A DNA stretch of 64,000 nt from Helianthus annuus (Eukaryota; Streptophyta; Magnoliopsida; Asterales; Asteraceae), in assembly GCF_002127325.2 (NCBI RefSeq), contig NC_035437.2, positions 116,246,916 to 116,310,915 on the forward strand. The letters are read 5' to 3'. Of this stretch, positions 1-10,060 are shown in pieces; position 1 is the first letter of the stretch, and each line of letters starts with the position of its first letter. Position numbers and translations under genes: made by a program. The notes beneath the pieces are model-generated. The model saw only the letters and a program-made list of their open reading frames with translations. It had not been told where the DNA came from and made no database searches.

Positions 1-70
1 CATTGCGTTTTATATTACATTTCACTAATTTTATATAGTTTTTTTAATTTTATTTACAGGTTTAATACAG

Positions 71-641
71 CAAACAAGAAGATGGTTTAAGTATAAGTTG
101 TACTTGCAAACGGTTTGAATATGATGATATAACTGAGTTTCCTAGAAGATATGTTCTTAGAAGATGGATGATAGATGTTGTTTCGAATGGCTCAATTCAT
201 TGCAATATTCGGTTTGATGAAATTGGTAGAAATAGTGAAATTGATAAAGTTTTTAGAGAAATCGTTGTAACAAATGAATATGTGGGTAATTGGTTGGTTG
301 GGGATTTAGATGAGCTGTGTCGTTATAGAGATCATATTAAAGGTTATATTGATAAAGAGGATGAGGTTATGGTTGCTGCGCCGCCTCCTTGTCGCAAAGA
401 TAGGTTTGCTGATATTGGAGGGAACTTAGAAAAGTCTGATTCTATGATTCGTGTCCCGATCAAAATAAGGACAAAAGGATGCGGTGTACAAAAAAGGATT
501 AAGTCTAATCGTGAGATTGCAATTCAGAAATCATCAAAGATCCAGAAATCGTGCCGTGTATGTGGTGGAAAAGGACATAACAGTCGCACATGTAAAGAGA
601 AGGTTTCTTCCAATGCTATGGGTTCTAGCAATACAATGTAA
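71..641 (+). pseudogene. FAR1/FHY3-related (MULE-type) transposase, 3'-terminal exon
   Basis: The frame opens after a splice acceptor at 69-70; an in-frame stop at 63-65 excludes an earlier start. The first residues carry CTCKRFEY and, soon after, FPRRYVLRRW. These are the two sides of the SWIM zinc finger of FAR1/FHY3 and MULE transposases, which normally has the form CxC...CxH. Here the stretch that should hold the C-x-H half is missing between them, so the finger is incomplete. The C-terminus ends with a CCHC-like knuckle, CRVCGGKGHNSRTCKEK, common at the end of FAR1-related proteins. The catalytic DDE part would lie left of the window. Known role of the family: transposase, or domesticated transcription factor. 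Given the Ulp1-like neighbour and shared motif array, a transposon gene is more likely than a host gene. Confidence 0.7.
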
Positions 642-1001
642 GTATGTATAAAAATTCTGATATTAATAAAAAAGAAAAAAAATTTGTTATTGCGTTTTAT
701 GATGTATAGGTTTCAGCTCTTTTTGTTATTGCGTTTTGTGATATCCTACATAAATATCAGCTATTTTTGGTTAATTGCGTTTTATGATAACAATAATGTA
801 TTGTTATTGCGTTTTATACATACAACAATATACTGCAAATGGAATATTTTGATTATTGCGTTTTATGATAACACAGATCAAATTAAACATGAACAACAAG
901 TGGATATCTTAAATATTGCGTTATATAGATGATGAAAGTTTAAAACAAAGATGATGTTTACAAACCACAAAATTAAATAAAAATTTCTAGCAAGATCAGC
1001 A

Positions 1002-1541
1002 TCATGTATCAAAGTTTGTTTCTTCTTCAGATGAGTACCCTAAGCTTCCATTAGGGATTTCCTCATCACTTTCAGATTCAGTCCAAAGTTCAACCTGTGA
1101 GACTACTGCCTTTTGAAGCTTCTCTGTAAATTTGCTTTCAGAGTTGTTGATGAATGGTATTTCAGATAACTGCTTCAAAAAGGTTATATCCTCACTGGAA
1201 GATATGTCCTTAGGGTCGTATATCTCCACATCACCATTGTCCCAAGTTACTGAAATTTTGAAAGTTTCCTCAATGAACTCCCAAGATGTAACTTGGGTTT
1301 CTTCAATTGCAGTTTGATTCGGATATCCATACCTTTTGTGTTTAATTCTGAATAGTGCGGCTGTCTGATTTGTGTAACAAGCAGGTGGTATTCCTATTTC
1401 ATTCATCCTTCTCAACACATTCTCATTGCAGTTTTGAAGAACAGAGACAACGGAATGGTATCTTATTTTTTTGCCATCAAGAAATTGAAGAACGATATGT
1501 TCTCTTTGAACCCACCAAACTGATAGTTGTTGATTAGCCAC
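1002..1541 (-). CDS. Hypothetical 179-aa protein of the MULE
   Basis: An intact ORF starting at an ATG with no interruption, lying between the FAR1-like 3' end and the Ulp1-like gene. I do not recognise the family. The N-terminal half is neutral (start MANQQLSVWW). Residues about 110-125 contain TWDNGDVEIYDPKDI, which faintly resembles the strand pattern of Tudor/Agenet-type modules. The C-terminus is acidic and serine-rich (ESESDEEIPNGS, YSSEEE). Position within the element suggests it is carried by the transposon, comparable in place to VANB of VANDAL elements, but no sequence evidence for that homology is visible. A single exon longer than all nearby chance ORFs, with normal amino-acid composition, argues that it is real. 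Confidence 0.5.
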   Translation of the reverse strand: MANQQLSVWWVQREHIVLQFLDGKKIRYHSVVSVLQNCNENVLRRMNEIGIPPACYTNQTAALFRIKHKRYGYPNQTAIEETQVTSWEFIEETFKISVTWDNGDVEIYDPKDISSSEDITFLKQLSEIPFINNSESKFTEKLQKAVVSQVELWTESESDEEIPNGSLGYSSEEETNFDT

Positions 1542-2416
1542 TTAGGGTTTTTGTGTGTATTTGTGGTTGGGTATTTGGTGTATGAGGAATGTGAATCTAA
1601 TTTAGGGTTTTTTGTTCTTATATAATGGATTGGTAGAGGGATTGCTATCAAGTGTGGTAATAATAAAAATGATTATATTTTAGTTTTTTCTTTGAATTGA
1701 TTGTTCAATTATACAATATTTTATTAGGAATCCAAAAGGCTTTTTAAGGCTTTTTGTCTTATCAATTTCTTTTGTCATTAAGCTGTCAGTTTTTTTTTGT
1801 CTTATCATTTCCTCATTTATTATTATTTTATTTTATAACATTGCGTTTTAGAAAGAGTATAAAATAGTAGTTTTATGATTGTCATTATTGTCATCAAGCC
1901 TTTATTTTTTTTACGTTATAAAAACAGTAAAAAAACATTTATTGCGTTATAAAGATGTATTGCGTTATATGTTTGGACATGAATAATTAGGAAACAGTTT
2001 GTATTGCGTTTTAGAATAAATAACTTAAGTCAAACAACAAATAAATAGACAATGTTGAGTTATAACATACTATTAAAATGTTGCGTTTTATAATATTACA
2101 AAAAGAAAACAAGTGTATAAAATAAAATGTTGCCTTTTAGCATAATAGCATTTCAATATATATGTACCCTTTCTTTTAACATATTATTTAAAATTTTTAT
2201 TGATAAATTGTACACATTTTAAAAATATCAATCGAATCTTGAAGCATTGCGTTATATTACAAGACATGAAAAATAAAGACATTGTATTGCGTTTTAAAAT
2301 AACAAACAATAAGTAGCATTTGTAACTCTAAGTTTATACCAACAAAATATTACGTTATATGATAAATTAGAATAAAAGACAAAATATTGCGTTTTATAAT
2401 AAGTATCATTTCTAAA

Positions 2417-3597
2417 TCAAAGTAAACCAGCAAGAGCAAGCCTCTCTTTAATCCTTTCTAAACCAGTGTCATAAGAATGTTTTTTAAGTTTTGCACTGAG
2501 GTTGCGAAAGTTCTTTGAATCCTCAATAACAAAATCTTTGCGTTCGTTGATATCGTGCAATAATATCTTTGCGATAAACTTTCTTCTTAAATCTACAAGT
2601 TGTGCAGTCTGCTTGTTCACTTGTTTTTTTGTTTTTACCCTTCTTGATAATTGCAGGTTCTTCATATTCCTCATGAAACCCACAATCCCATTTTTCGACT
2701 TCTTCACCGTTATAACATTCCATATGACACATATAGAATATACCACAGTCAATGTCATTATCTTTTGTCCTCCATTTCATCTCCATTCTAACAGGGTTTA
2801 TGCCCTTTATATCAATATCATCTGCATTTTCATGATCAACAGATTTAAGGTAACATGCCAAAGTATTCCTCTACAAAAAAAAAAAAAAGATTAGGTGGTT
2901 TATATTGTGTTTTAAAAGCATAAGTCGGAAAACTTACTGTCTTTTCAGGCACATCACCATATTTTTGTTTATTTGTGACCGCTTTCGCACTGTTGTCAGT
3001 GATGAATATTTGTTTCTCTTCAAGATTGAATGAGATCACAAAGAAATGCTCTACATGGAGAATCGGGACAAGGATAATTTTAAAATCGTTTATGCTTTTT
3101 AACTTTGCACCTTGAAGAATTTTTTCTATGTTCTTTGTGAACTCTTCTATTATTTTTTCTTCCTTTTCATTCAATGAGAAAGCCTGCATAACAATAAACA
3201 AATTAAATTATTAATTGCGTTTTATGAAGGTAATAAAACATACAGTTTCGTTTTATAAAACTTCATTCAAACAAAGTACACATTGCGTTTTATGAAAGAA
3301 ATAAAACTGATAATTGCGTTTTATATAAGTTTATTCAATCACACTTCAAAAAACTTCATTAAACATATATTATTTGTATAAAACAGGCAAATTGCGTTTT
3401 ATAGATCTTACCAGCATTCGAATAGTACAGAAAAATCTTGGAGTTTTGTTGTCTTTTGATCTTCTTTTTTCTTCTTCATTCAAAATATATGCCCAACAAT
3501 TGATTACTTCTCCTGTTATTTCCAATCCTGGCCTCATTGTTTCTGCACCATATCTCGACAGAAATACATGATCACTAATTTCAAAGAGAGCGTCCAT
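2417..3597 (-). CDS. Ulp1 (C48) catalytic-domain exons
   Basis: Three exons: 3,597-3,412, 3,183-2,938 and 2,870-2,417. The first has GAETMRPGLEITGEVINCWA, the substrate-groove block with the conserved 'I-N-x-W-A' helix. The second has ILVPILHVEHFFVISF followed 17 residues after the likely catalytic His by the Asp of ITDNS. The third has KDNDIDCGIFYMCHMECY, whose Cys in DCG is the nucleophile. All three residues of the His-Asp-Cys triad are therefore present. An A-run near 2,645 shifts the frame before the terminal helices (RRKFIAKILLHDINE...), so the end at 2,417 is reached only in the second frame. Expected activity: SUMO or related isopeptidase; in this transposon setting the real substrate is unknown. 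Confidence 0.7.
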
Positions 3598-3671
3598 GCA
3601 AAAAAAAAAAAAAATTAAATTATAATATTTTGATTTTTGTTTTGCGTTAGTGTATATAAATGATTTTGTAC

Positions 3672-5304
3672 GTTATTTCTCCTTCTGCATGGAAAGCATA
3701 TCCCGATATGTTGTTTTCCTGTGCCGTTCTTGCTTCGTTCATTGCTATTTGTCTTTGATAGAATGGTGAACATAATACTTCTGCTACATTTTTCTGTCGA
3801 TCTGGTCATACTATCTTTGTGATTATTTGTTCTGTTTTGTTGATATCACTTGTTGGTTGTTCTTCCTGAACAGATTTTGCAGGTGTTTTATACGGATCTT
3901 CTTGTGGGTTGAGGAATGATGTGTTTTGAATCAGATCACTGATTTCTTTTTCAGTATTCTGTTCTTCAATTCTATCTAACATTGTTTGTATCCCAGTAAT
4001 TTGAATACAAGTTTCAACTTCTTTTTCGCTTGTTTTATTTTCAGATTCCGTTTGATTTTTGGATTGTGCAGCGTGGCGAGTAGTATCATCTTCCACTTCA
4101 TTTTCATCCACATTTGAAAACAACTGAGAAATTTTCAAATCAAAGAATGGTACCACACTATTTTGAATTTTTTTTTATTTGATTTTTTTTCTGCTTCATC
4201 TGTATTCTTGATTATCTCCAACATTAATGATGGAGTTTCTTCGCTAAATGATGATTGTACCAATAAAGGGTTTTCAATGTGTGTTTGCAGACTTGATGTA
4301 GGTTCTTTCTCAATGATTTTTTCTGGATTTGAGGATTGGACTACAACTGTGTTATCTTCATTGCGTTTTGTAGCATCATCATTGCGTTTTACAATCAATG
4401 GAGATGAAATGATTTGATTTTCCGTGTCTTCATTTTGGCTCAAATTTAGAAATCTTGATGGTGTTTCGATCAAAGTTGAATCAATACTAACTTTCTTGTG
4501 CTTTTTAGCTTGATCGTTGAATTTAATCAATGAAGCACATTCGTTTACTTTGTTACGAACAATTTCACTATTTGGATATTCTTCAATGATCTCATCTATG
4601 CGTGATTGGATGCTTTCGAAAACTTCTTCAAATCCTTTAAAATGATAATCCAAGGCAGTCACAACATATTCTTCATTGGATTTTTTACCTTCAATGTTCT
4701 TCATATTTTCATCGCCACTTTTTGTTGAATGAATGTCAGAAAGATCTTCACTTTGATTTTGTGATGGCATGAAATCACGCAATCGGCATTGACTGTCTAC
4801 CCACAATTTATCTTTATTTCCTTTTGATAGTTTTATGAAGAATTGCCCCCATGGTCCTCCACTTTCTGTTTGTGTTTTTTCAGTTTCATTGGTTTTAAGT
4901 TTGCTGTTTTGAGCATCCACTTGTTCAATCCAGTCTATTGCAACTTTAAGTAAGGTGTTTCCATCTTTTATCTCTTCTGAGTTGATTTGGATGTTTGGTT
5001 GTTCTTCAACATCGTCTTTATCTTTTTCTTCAGATTCATCTTGACAAATTTCTTCATTTTCATTGTCGGATTCAGATGGATAAACATAAAATTCATCTTC
5101 CTCATCTTTCTTTTTTTGTTTATTCTTTCTGACATTTTTCTCTTTTTTCTTTTTATCTTTTACAAGACCACTCCCCTCATTTAGCGCAACAATTTCCAAT
5201 TCATCTTCAAATTCTTGTAATGTTGTAGAGTCAATTTTATCTAGAGAGAGCTCTTCAGTGTGTTCAGCATCTTCAAATCCTTGTTTTTTGTAAGCATATA
5301 CAAT
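3672..5304 (-). CDS. Acidic, disordered linker exon of the Ulp1-type gene
   Basis: The exon starts after the acceptor at 5,305-5,307. It reads through roughly 500 residues very rich in Glu, Lys, Asp, Ser, Asn and Thr (for example KDKKKKEKNVRKNKQKKK followed by acidic stretches); no fold is recognisable until near the end. A run of nine A residues around 4,170-4,178 marks a one-base frame change between two otherwise continuous frames. Near 3,808 an in-frame TGA precedes a segment with SPFYQRQ, which in relatives lies just upstream of the protease domain. Two copies of the ATTGCGTTTTA motif at 4,360-4,391 are translated here as KRN-containing peptides (KRNDDATKRNED). Confidence 0.5.
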
Positions 5305-5665
5305 CTGTATGAATCATTGCATTTAAAAAAAAAATACTCAATACTAATTAAATTGCGTTTTATAATATAAATCATTATAAACAACTTACACAACTAATTT
5401 TTTGTATCTTTATATACATTGAGTTTTAAACAAGCATTGTGTTTTAATCAAGCATATTTTGAACAAAGCATATAAACATGTCATTGCGTTTTGTACCTTT
5501 ATAAATGTTGCGTTTTAAACAAATAATATAAACAAGTCATTGCGTTTTGTAACTTTATATACATTGCGTTTTAATCAAACATATTTTAAACAAAAAATAT
5601 AAACAAGCAGCCTAAACAAGCATTCAGCATAATATGTAGCAATAATGCAAGATCAGATTTCATAC

Positions 5666-6258
5666 CGCTAACAATCCAATAGGTCCATTGAAGGTCTTAT
5701 CATTTCCAGGCCATTGTCTTCTTGTACGCCTTAAAACATTCAGAATATATTGACACCAATTCAAATCTTGGGTTTTTTGGTCACTTTTCATCGATGGCAA
5801 GAATCTTTGGTTAACATTACTACTTTGCATTGCCTCTGCCATGACCGTAAAAAATATAACCAAGAAGTTTAGTTTGAACAGTCTTCCAAGCTCATTTCTT
5901 GATTTTAAATATTTAATCAAGTTGGCAGCATAAATTCTCTTCAAAATATCTTTGCTAAATTGACCACGCCAGAATTTAATTATAAGATCAGTTTCTTTTG
6001 GTCTCAGTTTTTCTTCAATCTTTGTTTTTCCATTTGGTATTTGAAATACCTTTTGGATCAATTCAGCTGTGATCTTAATCTTTTCATCTCCAGTATTTAT
6101 CTCATCATTTTCAGCATCAAAGTTTTTTATCAGCCAATATCCGAATTTGCGTGAAACTGAATGCAACTTGAATGATAGTATGCTACCAAACCCTATTTCT
6201 CTAACAACTTTCTTTTGCTCTTTTGACAAATTTTCAATATAATCTGTGAGATTATTGA
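5666..6258 (-). CDS. DUF1985-like N-terminal domain exon of the Ulp1-type gene
   Basis: This exon begins after CAG at 6,259-6,261 and ends at a GT donor at 5,665-5,664. It encodes about 197 residues. Near the start is REIGFGSILSFKL followed by KFGYWLIKNFDAEND and, after a short charged loop, ITAELIQKVFQIPNG. This layout (GFG..L, a helix ending in W/Y-L-I-xx-FD, then an I/V-rich helix ending in a 'P-N/F-G') is the N-terminal pattern of plant DUF1985/Ulp1-type transposon proteins. The last residues, NWCQYILNVLRR...GPIGLLA, match the end of that domain. The next exon continues in phase with IVYAYKKQ. In VANC proteins the DUF1985 region is associated with target recognition; that role here is inference. 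Confidence 0.6.
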
Positions 6259-7130
6259 CTGCACATCTTATGTTGATTTTTTTCCATCGTAATCATATTA
6301 TGGTTGTTCTTCTGTTTTATCTTTCCTCAATGATCTCTTTGGCTTTGATTCTGACTTTTCCTTCTTTTGATATTTTGTCTGTTTCACTCTTGGTGGTACA
6401 AAATCATCATCTGCTACATTCAAGTGTTTTAGAAACATATATTTTTCATGAAATTATGTTTAATGCGTTTTATGTTACCTGAATTTACTTGTTGTTGTTC
6501 AGAACTATGCAGAACTATAGCTCCCCTAGTATTTTCATCTTTTGAAACAGAATCTGTATCTTCTGAAGATTCTATCACCACTTTCTTTCTTCTCCTTTTT
6601 TGTTTTTCCTCTTGTTTTTTTTATCTTTAAACAGAATAATGAAACAATGTCAATTAACAAATTTAAGATAAAACGCATTAGCTAACACTATAAAGATAAA
6701 AAGTAGTAGTTCACAATTTTAAGATAAAACGCAATACTTTACATCATATTAAATTAACTCAGCAAATTAACATTACATAATCTCATTTTGTTTTTTATAA
6801 TATTTTAAAATAAAACGCATTAGTCAAGAAAAAAAAGCATTTGATACAGTATTATGATAAAACGCAATAGTTAACAACACATGTATCTCAACAAATACAA
6901 AGATAAGATAAAACGCAATGTTTTAAAATTCGATTACAAATTATCATAATAATAATCTCTTTGTTTCTGCTAATTTTTTAATATAAAACGCATTAGTTCA
7001 CATTATATAAATCCCATAAAAAGCATTAGCACCCTAGGTCATAATTTTAACATAAAACGTAACGCAGTCTCTAATAACAAACCTAATTAAGCACTTTCAA
7101 TGATAAGATAGGGATAAGATATCACTCATT

Positions 7131-7600
7131 AAAGCCGGCTTAAGGGTAAGTGAACTAAAGCCTTGGCTTTAGGCCACCACTCTACCAAGGCCTCAAAAAA
7201 GAGTTTTTGGTAATTATAGTTCCAAGTAATTTTTATTTTTGGGATTCCAAGTTATATTCTTCCTTTGTTTCTCTCTCTCTCTCTCTCTCTCTTTTTGTTT
7301 CTGTTATTATTTAGTATTATATGTTTGCATTAGCGGCTAACTTTTTATTTTCAGTAATAGTTATATTGGCTTTTATTTCATTGTTTATTTACAAAGGTTT
7401 AAATGTTTTCAGTAACTATAATGCTTTGAAATAAAAATAACTCATATAATAATAAAAACATAATCTAGTTGCTTTTTAAAAAACATCCTATAATATATAA
7501 GAATACGATTTGAAGCAACAAAAAATAATATCAATTAGAACTCGAAGGGCTCATATTTAGAGTTCGCTTTAAGCCTCTCAAAGCGTCGAGCCGGTCCTGG
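7131..7600. mobile_element. hAT-type non-autonomous element, copy 1 of a tandem pair
   Basis: Begins AAAGCCGGCTT and ends CGAGCCGGTCCTGG, imperfect hAT-like inverted ends. It is separated from copy 2 by the 8-bp TATACATT. The left flank CACTCATT (7,123-7,130) matches the flank right of copy 2. No ORF of note; a short CT tract lies at 7,270-7,292. The pair sits in the large intron of the Ulp1-type gene. Confidence 0.7.
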
Positions 7601-7608
7601 TATACATT

Positions 7609-7736
7609 AAAGCCGGCTTAAAGGTAAGTGAACTAAAGCCTTGGCTTTAGGCCACCACTCTACCAAGGCCTCAAAAAAGAGTTTTTGGTAATTATAGTTC
7701 AAATATTTTTTATTTTTGAGATTCCAAGTTATATTC

Positions 7737-7808
<72 letters not shown>

Positions 7809-8112
7809 GTTTCTGTTACTATTTACTATTATATGTTTGCATTAGCGGCTAACTTTTTATTTTCAGTAATGGTTATATTGGCTTTTATTTCATTGTTTAT
7901 TTATAAAGTTTTAAATGTTTCAGTAACTATATATGCTTTGAAATAAAAATAACTCATATAATAATAAAAACATAATCTAGTTGCTTTTTAGAAAACATCA
8001 CTATAATATATAAGAATACGATTTGAAGCAACAAAAAATAATATCAATTAGAACCCGAATGGCTCATATTTAAAGTTCGCTTTAGGCCTCTCAAAACGCC
8101 GAGCCGGCCCTG
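7609..8112. mobile_element. hAT-type non-autonomous element, copy 2 of a tandem pair
   Basis: About 500 bp, closely similar to copy 1 along its length. Ends AAAGCCGGCTT and GAGCCGGCCCTG are inverted repeats of hAT type. The 8-bp CACTCATT at 8,114-8,121 duplicates 7,123-7,130, so the outer target duplication brackets both copies as one unit. It differs from copy 1 chiefly by expansion of the internal CT microsatellite. Confidence 0.75.
7741..7804 (+). repeat. (TC)n microsatellite, 64 bp
   Basis: Uninterrupted TC dinucleotides inside hAT copy 2. The same site in copy 1 has only about 23 bp, so the tract expanded after duplication. The Leu/Ser-repeat ORF across it is an artefact. Confidence 0.97.
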
Positions 8113-8411
8113 TCACTCATTAACAATTTTTGGGAAGGGATATGGTATATTAGGTCTATTGCACTTCATAAAACGTAACTTGAATTCAGTTAAAAAGTAA
8201 AATATATAAAATTACCATTGTCAGAAATCTTTTTGCGTTTTCTACTAGTTTGTTGTTTTATTTTTGATTTTCGGCTAACATTTCCTTGTTGATCGATGTT
8301 TTCTTCAACTGATGATGTTTTTGGCTTCTTTGATGATTTAGGGTTTTGAGATACGGATTTATTTTCAGTAACTCGAAGGTAAACCTTCAAATTATCTCTC
8401 GATGACGCCAT

Positions 8412-8762
8412 GAACTTCAATGGAGTTTGATTTTCTCAAATTTCTGTATGTGTGTGTTCGTTCAATGGAAGTGTAAAACGTAATGAACTTTTTTTCGAAG
8501 CGTTTCTGTGTATATTCAACAACGGTTATTTTTGGAATTTTACGATAATACCCTTGAATGCCCAGAGAGCGTGTTTAAATTACAGTTTTTAATTTGATTT
8601 TAATCTAGACCGTTAATTGTGTAATTGGACGATCATGATTGCTTCCTATCTTTCCTAGTGAAATTAACTTCCCATTATATCCTAACTCTAGGTTCTGATC
8701 ATAATTAATTAAATCATTTTTTTTTTTAATTTTTTTTTTCAAAATCCTCATTATAATCGTTT
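8412..8762. other. Putative right subterminal region of the MULE
   Basis: AT-rich, no ORF. Includes TTACGATAATACCCTTG (8,539) and GGACGATCATGATTG (8,626). The sequence resembles the outer ends of the TIR elements at 45-47 kb only over short stretches. It is where the MULE should end, but the exact boundary is not visible. Confidence 0.35.
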
Positions 8763-9118
8763 ACTCTGATTACTTCCTCTTACTTTAGGTTAGGTTCTGA
8801 TCATAATTAATTAATTCATTTTTTTATTTTATTTTTCAAAATCCTCATTGTAATCATTTACTCTGATTACTTCTGTGATATATTTATTTAAATTCAAAGA
8901 ACGAACAAACTTTAAATCTTGATTTTTTCTAATTATATTTACTCTGATTACTTCCTCTTACTTTAGGTTAGGTTCTGATCATAATTAATTAATTCATTTT
9001 TTTATTTTATTTTTCAAAATCCTCATTGTAATCATTTACTCTGATTACTTCTGTGATATATTTATTTAAATTCAAAGAACGAACAAACTTTAAATCTTGA
9101 TTTTTTCTAATTATATTT
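8763..9118. repeat. Two tandem copies of a 178-bp unit
   Basis: Copy 1 starts at 8,763 and copy 2 at 8,941 (ACTCTGATTACTTCC in both). They are nearly identical. A partial, more diverged copy precedes them at about 8,690-8,760. AT-rich, no coding capacity. Confidence 0.9.
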
Positions 9119-9972
9119 AATCTCTGATTTTTTTCTAACTAGTAGATCCCCGCCCGCGTTGCGGGGCGATGGCCGAATAATTCTCAACCAATTAAAAAAA
9201 GATTACTATAATTTTGCTAGGAAAAAAAATAAACAAAAACGATGATAAGATCGTAATTTTGAGCTCAGGGCAAAACTGTAATTTTTCAGGACTAATGAGC
9301 TAGTGTTAGGCAACTTCTTGACACGAAAAAAAATTAAATCGAGTAAACCAATTAAAACAAAAAACCTTTATAGTTTTGGTAAAAAAAAACTAAAACGATG
9401 GGAAAAACATAAACTGAGGGCCAAATCATAATTTTAATTCGGGGATAAACTGTAAACTAAATGGACCAATGGGGGAGTGCCAGGAAGTTGCCGGCACGAC
9501 TGTAATTTTAAACTGGGGGCAAACTTGTAATGTCACCAGGAAAACAAACAAAAACGCTGGGCAAAATGTAAATTTAAGTTGAGGGTAAAATCGTAACTTG
9601 GATGTGAGAAAAAAAACTAATGACAAAACTATAAATTTATACGGGGCAAAATCGTAATTTTGAACCGTGGGCAAAATTGGAACTTTTAGCTGGGAGCGAA
9701 AGCGTAAATTTATTTTTAAGTGGGGGTAAAAACATAACTTTGAACTGATGGGAAAATCGTATTTTTAAGGGAAAAAAACTAATGGCAAAACTGTAAATTG
9801 AAACGGGGCAAAATCGTAATTTTTAACCGGGGGCAAAATTGAAATATTTAGCTAGGAGCATAAGCGTAAATAAATTTATTTTTAAGCGAGGGCGAAAACA
9901 TAATTTTTAACTGATGGCAAAATCGTAATTTTAAAGGGGGATAAAATCGTAAATTTGTTGGTCCAATTGGGG

Positions 9973-9996
9973 AGTGCCAGGCAGCTGCCTGGCACT
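9973..9996. repeat. Perfect 24-bp palindrome
   Basis: Half-site AGTGCCAGGCAG followed directly by its exact reverse complement. Two diverged relatives of the same inverted repeat occur at about 9,476-9,499 and 9,302-9,320, so the structure recurs inside the element. Confidence 0.9.
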
Positions 9997-10044
9997 ATTA
10001 TCCCTGCCGCCCATTTAGCCCAATGAAAGGCCACCACTATTACC

Positions 10045-10060
10045 GTGTCGGCGCCGACAC
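10045..10060. repeat. Perfect 16-bp palindrome GTGTCGGCGCCGACAC
   Basis: Exact inverted repeat without spacer, 49 bp right of the 24-bp palindrome and ten bases left of a hAT terminus. It may mark the end of the preceding element. Confidence 0.9.

Larger units (their letters stand above)
1..7065. repeat. Dispersed array of the 12-bp motif ATTGCGTTTTAT
   Basis: By eye about 27 copies (exact or one or two changes) lie in + orientation between positions 2 and 6,465, for example at 2, 689, 728, 774, 806, 3,213, 3,283, 3,312, 5,350 and 5,565. About seven lie in - orientation (ATAAAACGCAAT or ATAAAACGCATT) between 6,668 and 7,062. They occupy the spacers (642-1,001, 1,542-2,416) and introns of the minus-strand gene. 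Two copies are inside a coding exon at 4,360-4,391. Spacing is irregular (about 25 to 300 bp), so this is not a tandem satellite. Apart from this motif the non-coding DNA is featureless AT-rich sequence. Confidence 0.9.
2417..8411 (-). pseudogene. DUF1985-like / C48 (Ulp1) cysteine-protease gene of the MULE, multi-exon
   Basis: Apparent exons on the minus strand, in order: 8,411-8,216 (ATG at 8,411, lysine-rich start MASSRDNLKV), about 6,640-6,479, 6,410-about 6,300, 6,258-5,666, 5,304-about 3,672, 3,597-3,412, 3,183-2,938 and 2,870-2,417. Most junctions show GT...AG. Domains: basic N-terminus, DUF1985-like block, long acidic Glu/Lys/Ser-rich linker, then a Ulp1 catalytic domain with His, Asp and Cys all present. 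Ulp1-family proteases cleave SUMO-type isopeptides; in plant MULEs such genes are abundant and some (VANC) act as anti-silencing factors. Lesions: stop at 6,298-6,300, possible frameshifts in A-runs near 4,175 and 2,645, a TGA near 3,808, and a weak acceptor before 3,597. It is therefore decayed, or two of the breaks are homopolymer sequencing errors. Confidence 0.7.
1..8700. mobile_element. Right-hand part of a large Mutator-like element (MULE), VANDAL/KAONASHI-like composition
   Basis: Seen: a FAR1/MULE-type transposase 3' end (+), a 179-aa ORF (-) and a DUF1985-like plus Ulp1 protease gene (-), all embedded in AT-rich DNA seeded with ATTGCGTTTTAT. Known: Arabidopsis VANDAL and KAONASHI MULEs combine a transposase with DUF1985/C48-peptidase genes, and VANC proteins of VANDALs are sequence-specific anti-silencing factors that recognise amplified short motifs. 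Inference: this is one such element, cut by the left edge of the window. The right end is placed near 8,510-8,700, where a unique AT-rich block follows the first exon. It contains GATCGTCCAATTA (minus), similar to the subterminal CGATCGTCCAATC of the TIR element at 45,101. Neither a terminal inverted repeat nor a target duplication can be confirmed without the left end. Confidence 0.65.

Noticed and set aside
684..932. 82-aa ORF with repeated LLLRF
   Set aside because: It is the ATTGCGTTTTAT array read in one frame; no protein-like composition.
1355..1537. Plus-strand ORFs opposite the 179-aa protein
   Set aside because: Shorter antisense frames with poor composition.
7716..7946. 76-aa ORF with a long Leu-Ser repeat
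   Set aside because: Translation of the (TC)n tract in a hAT element.
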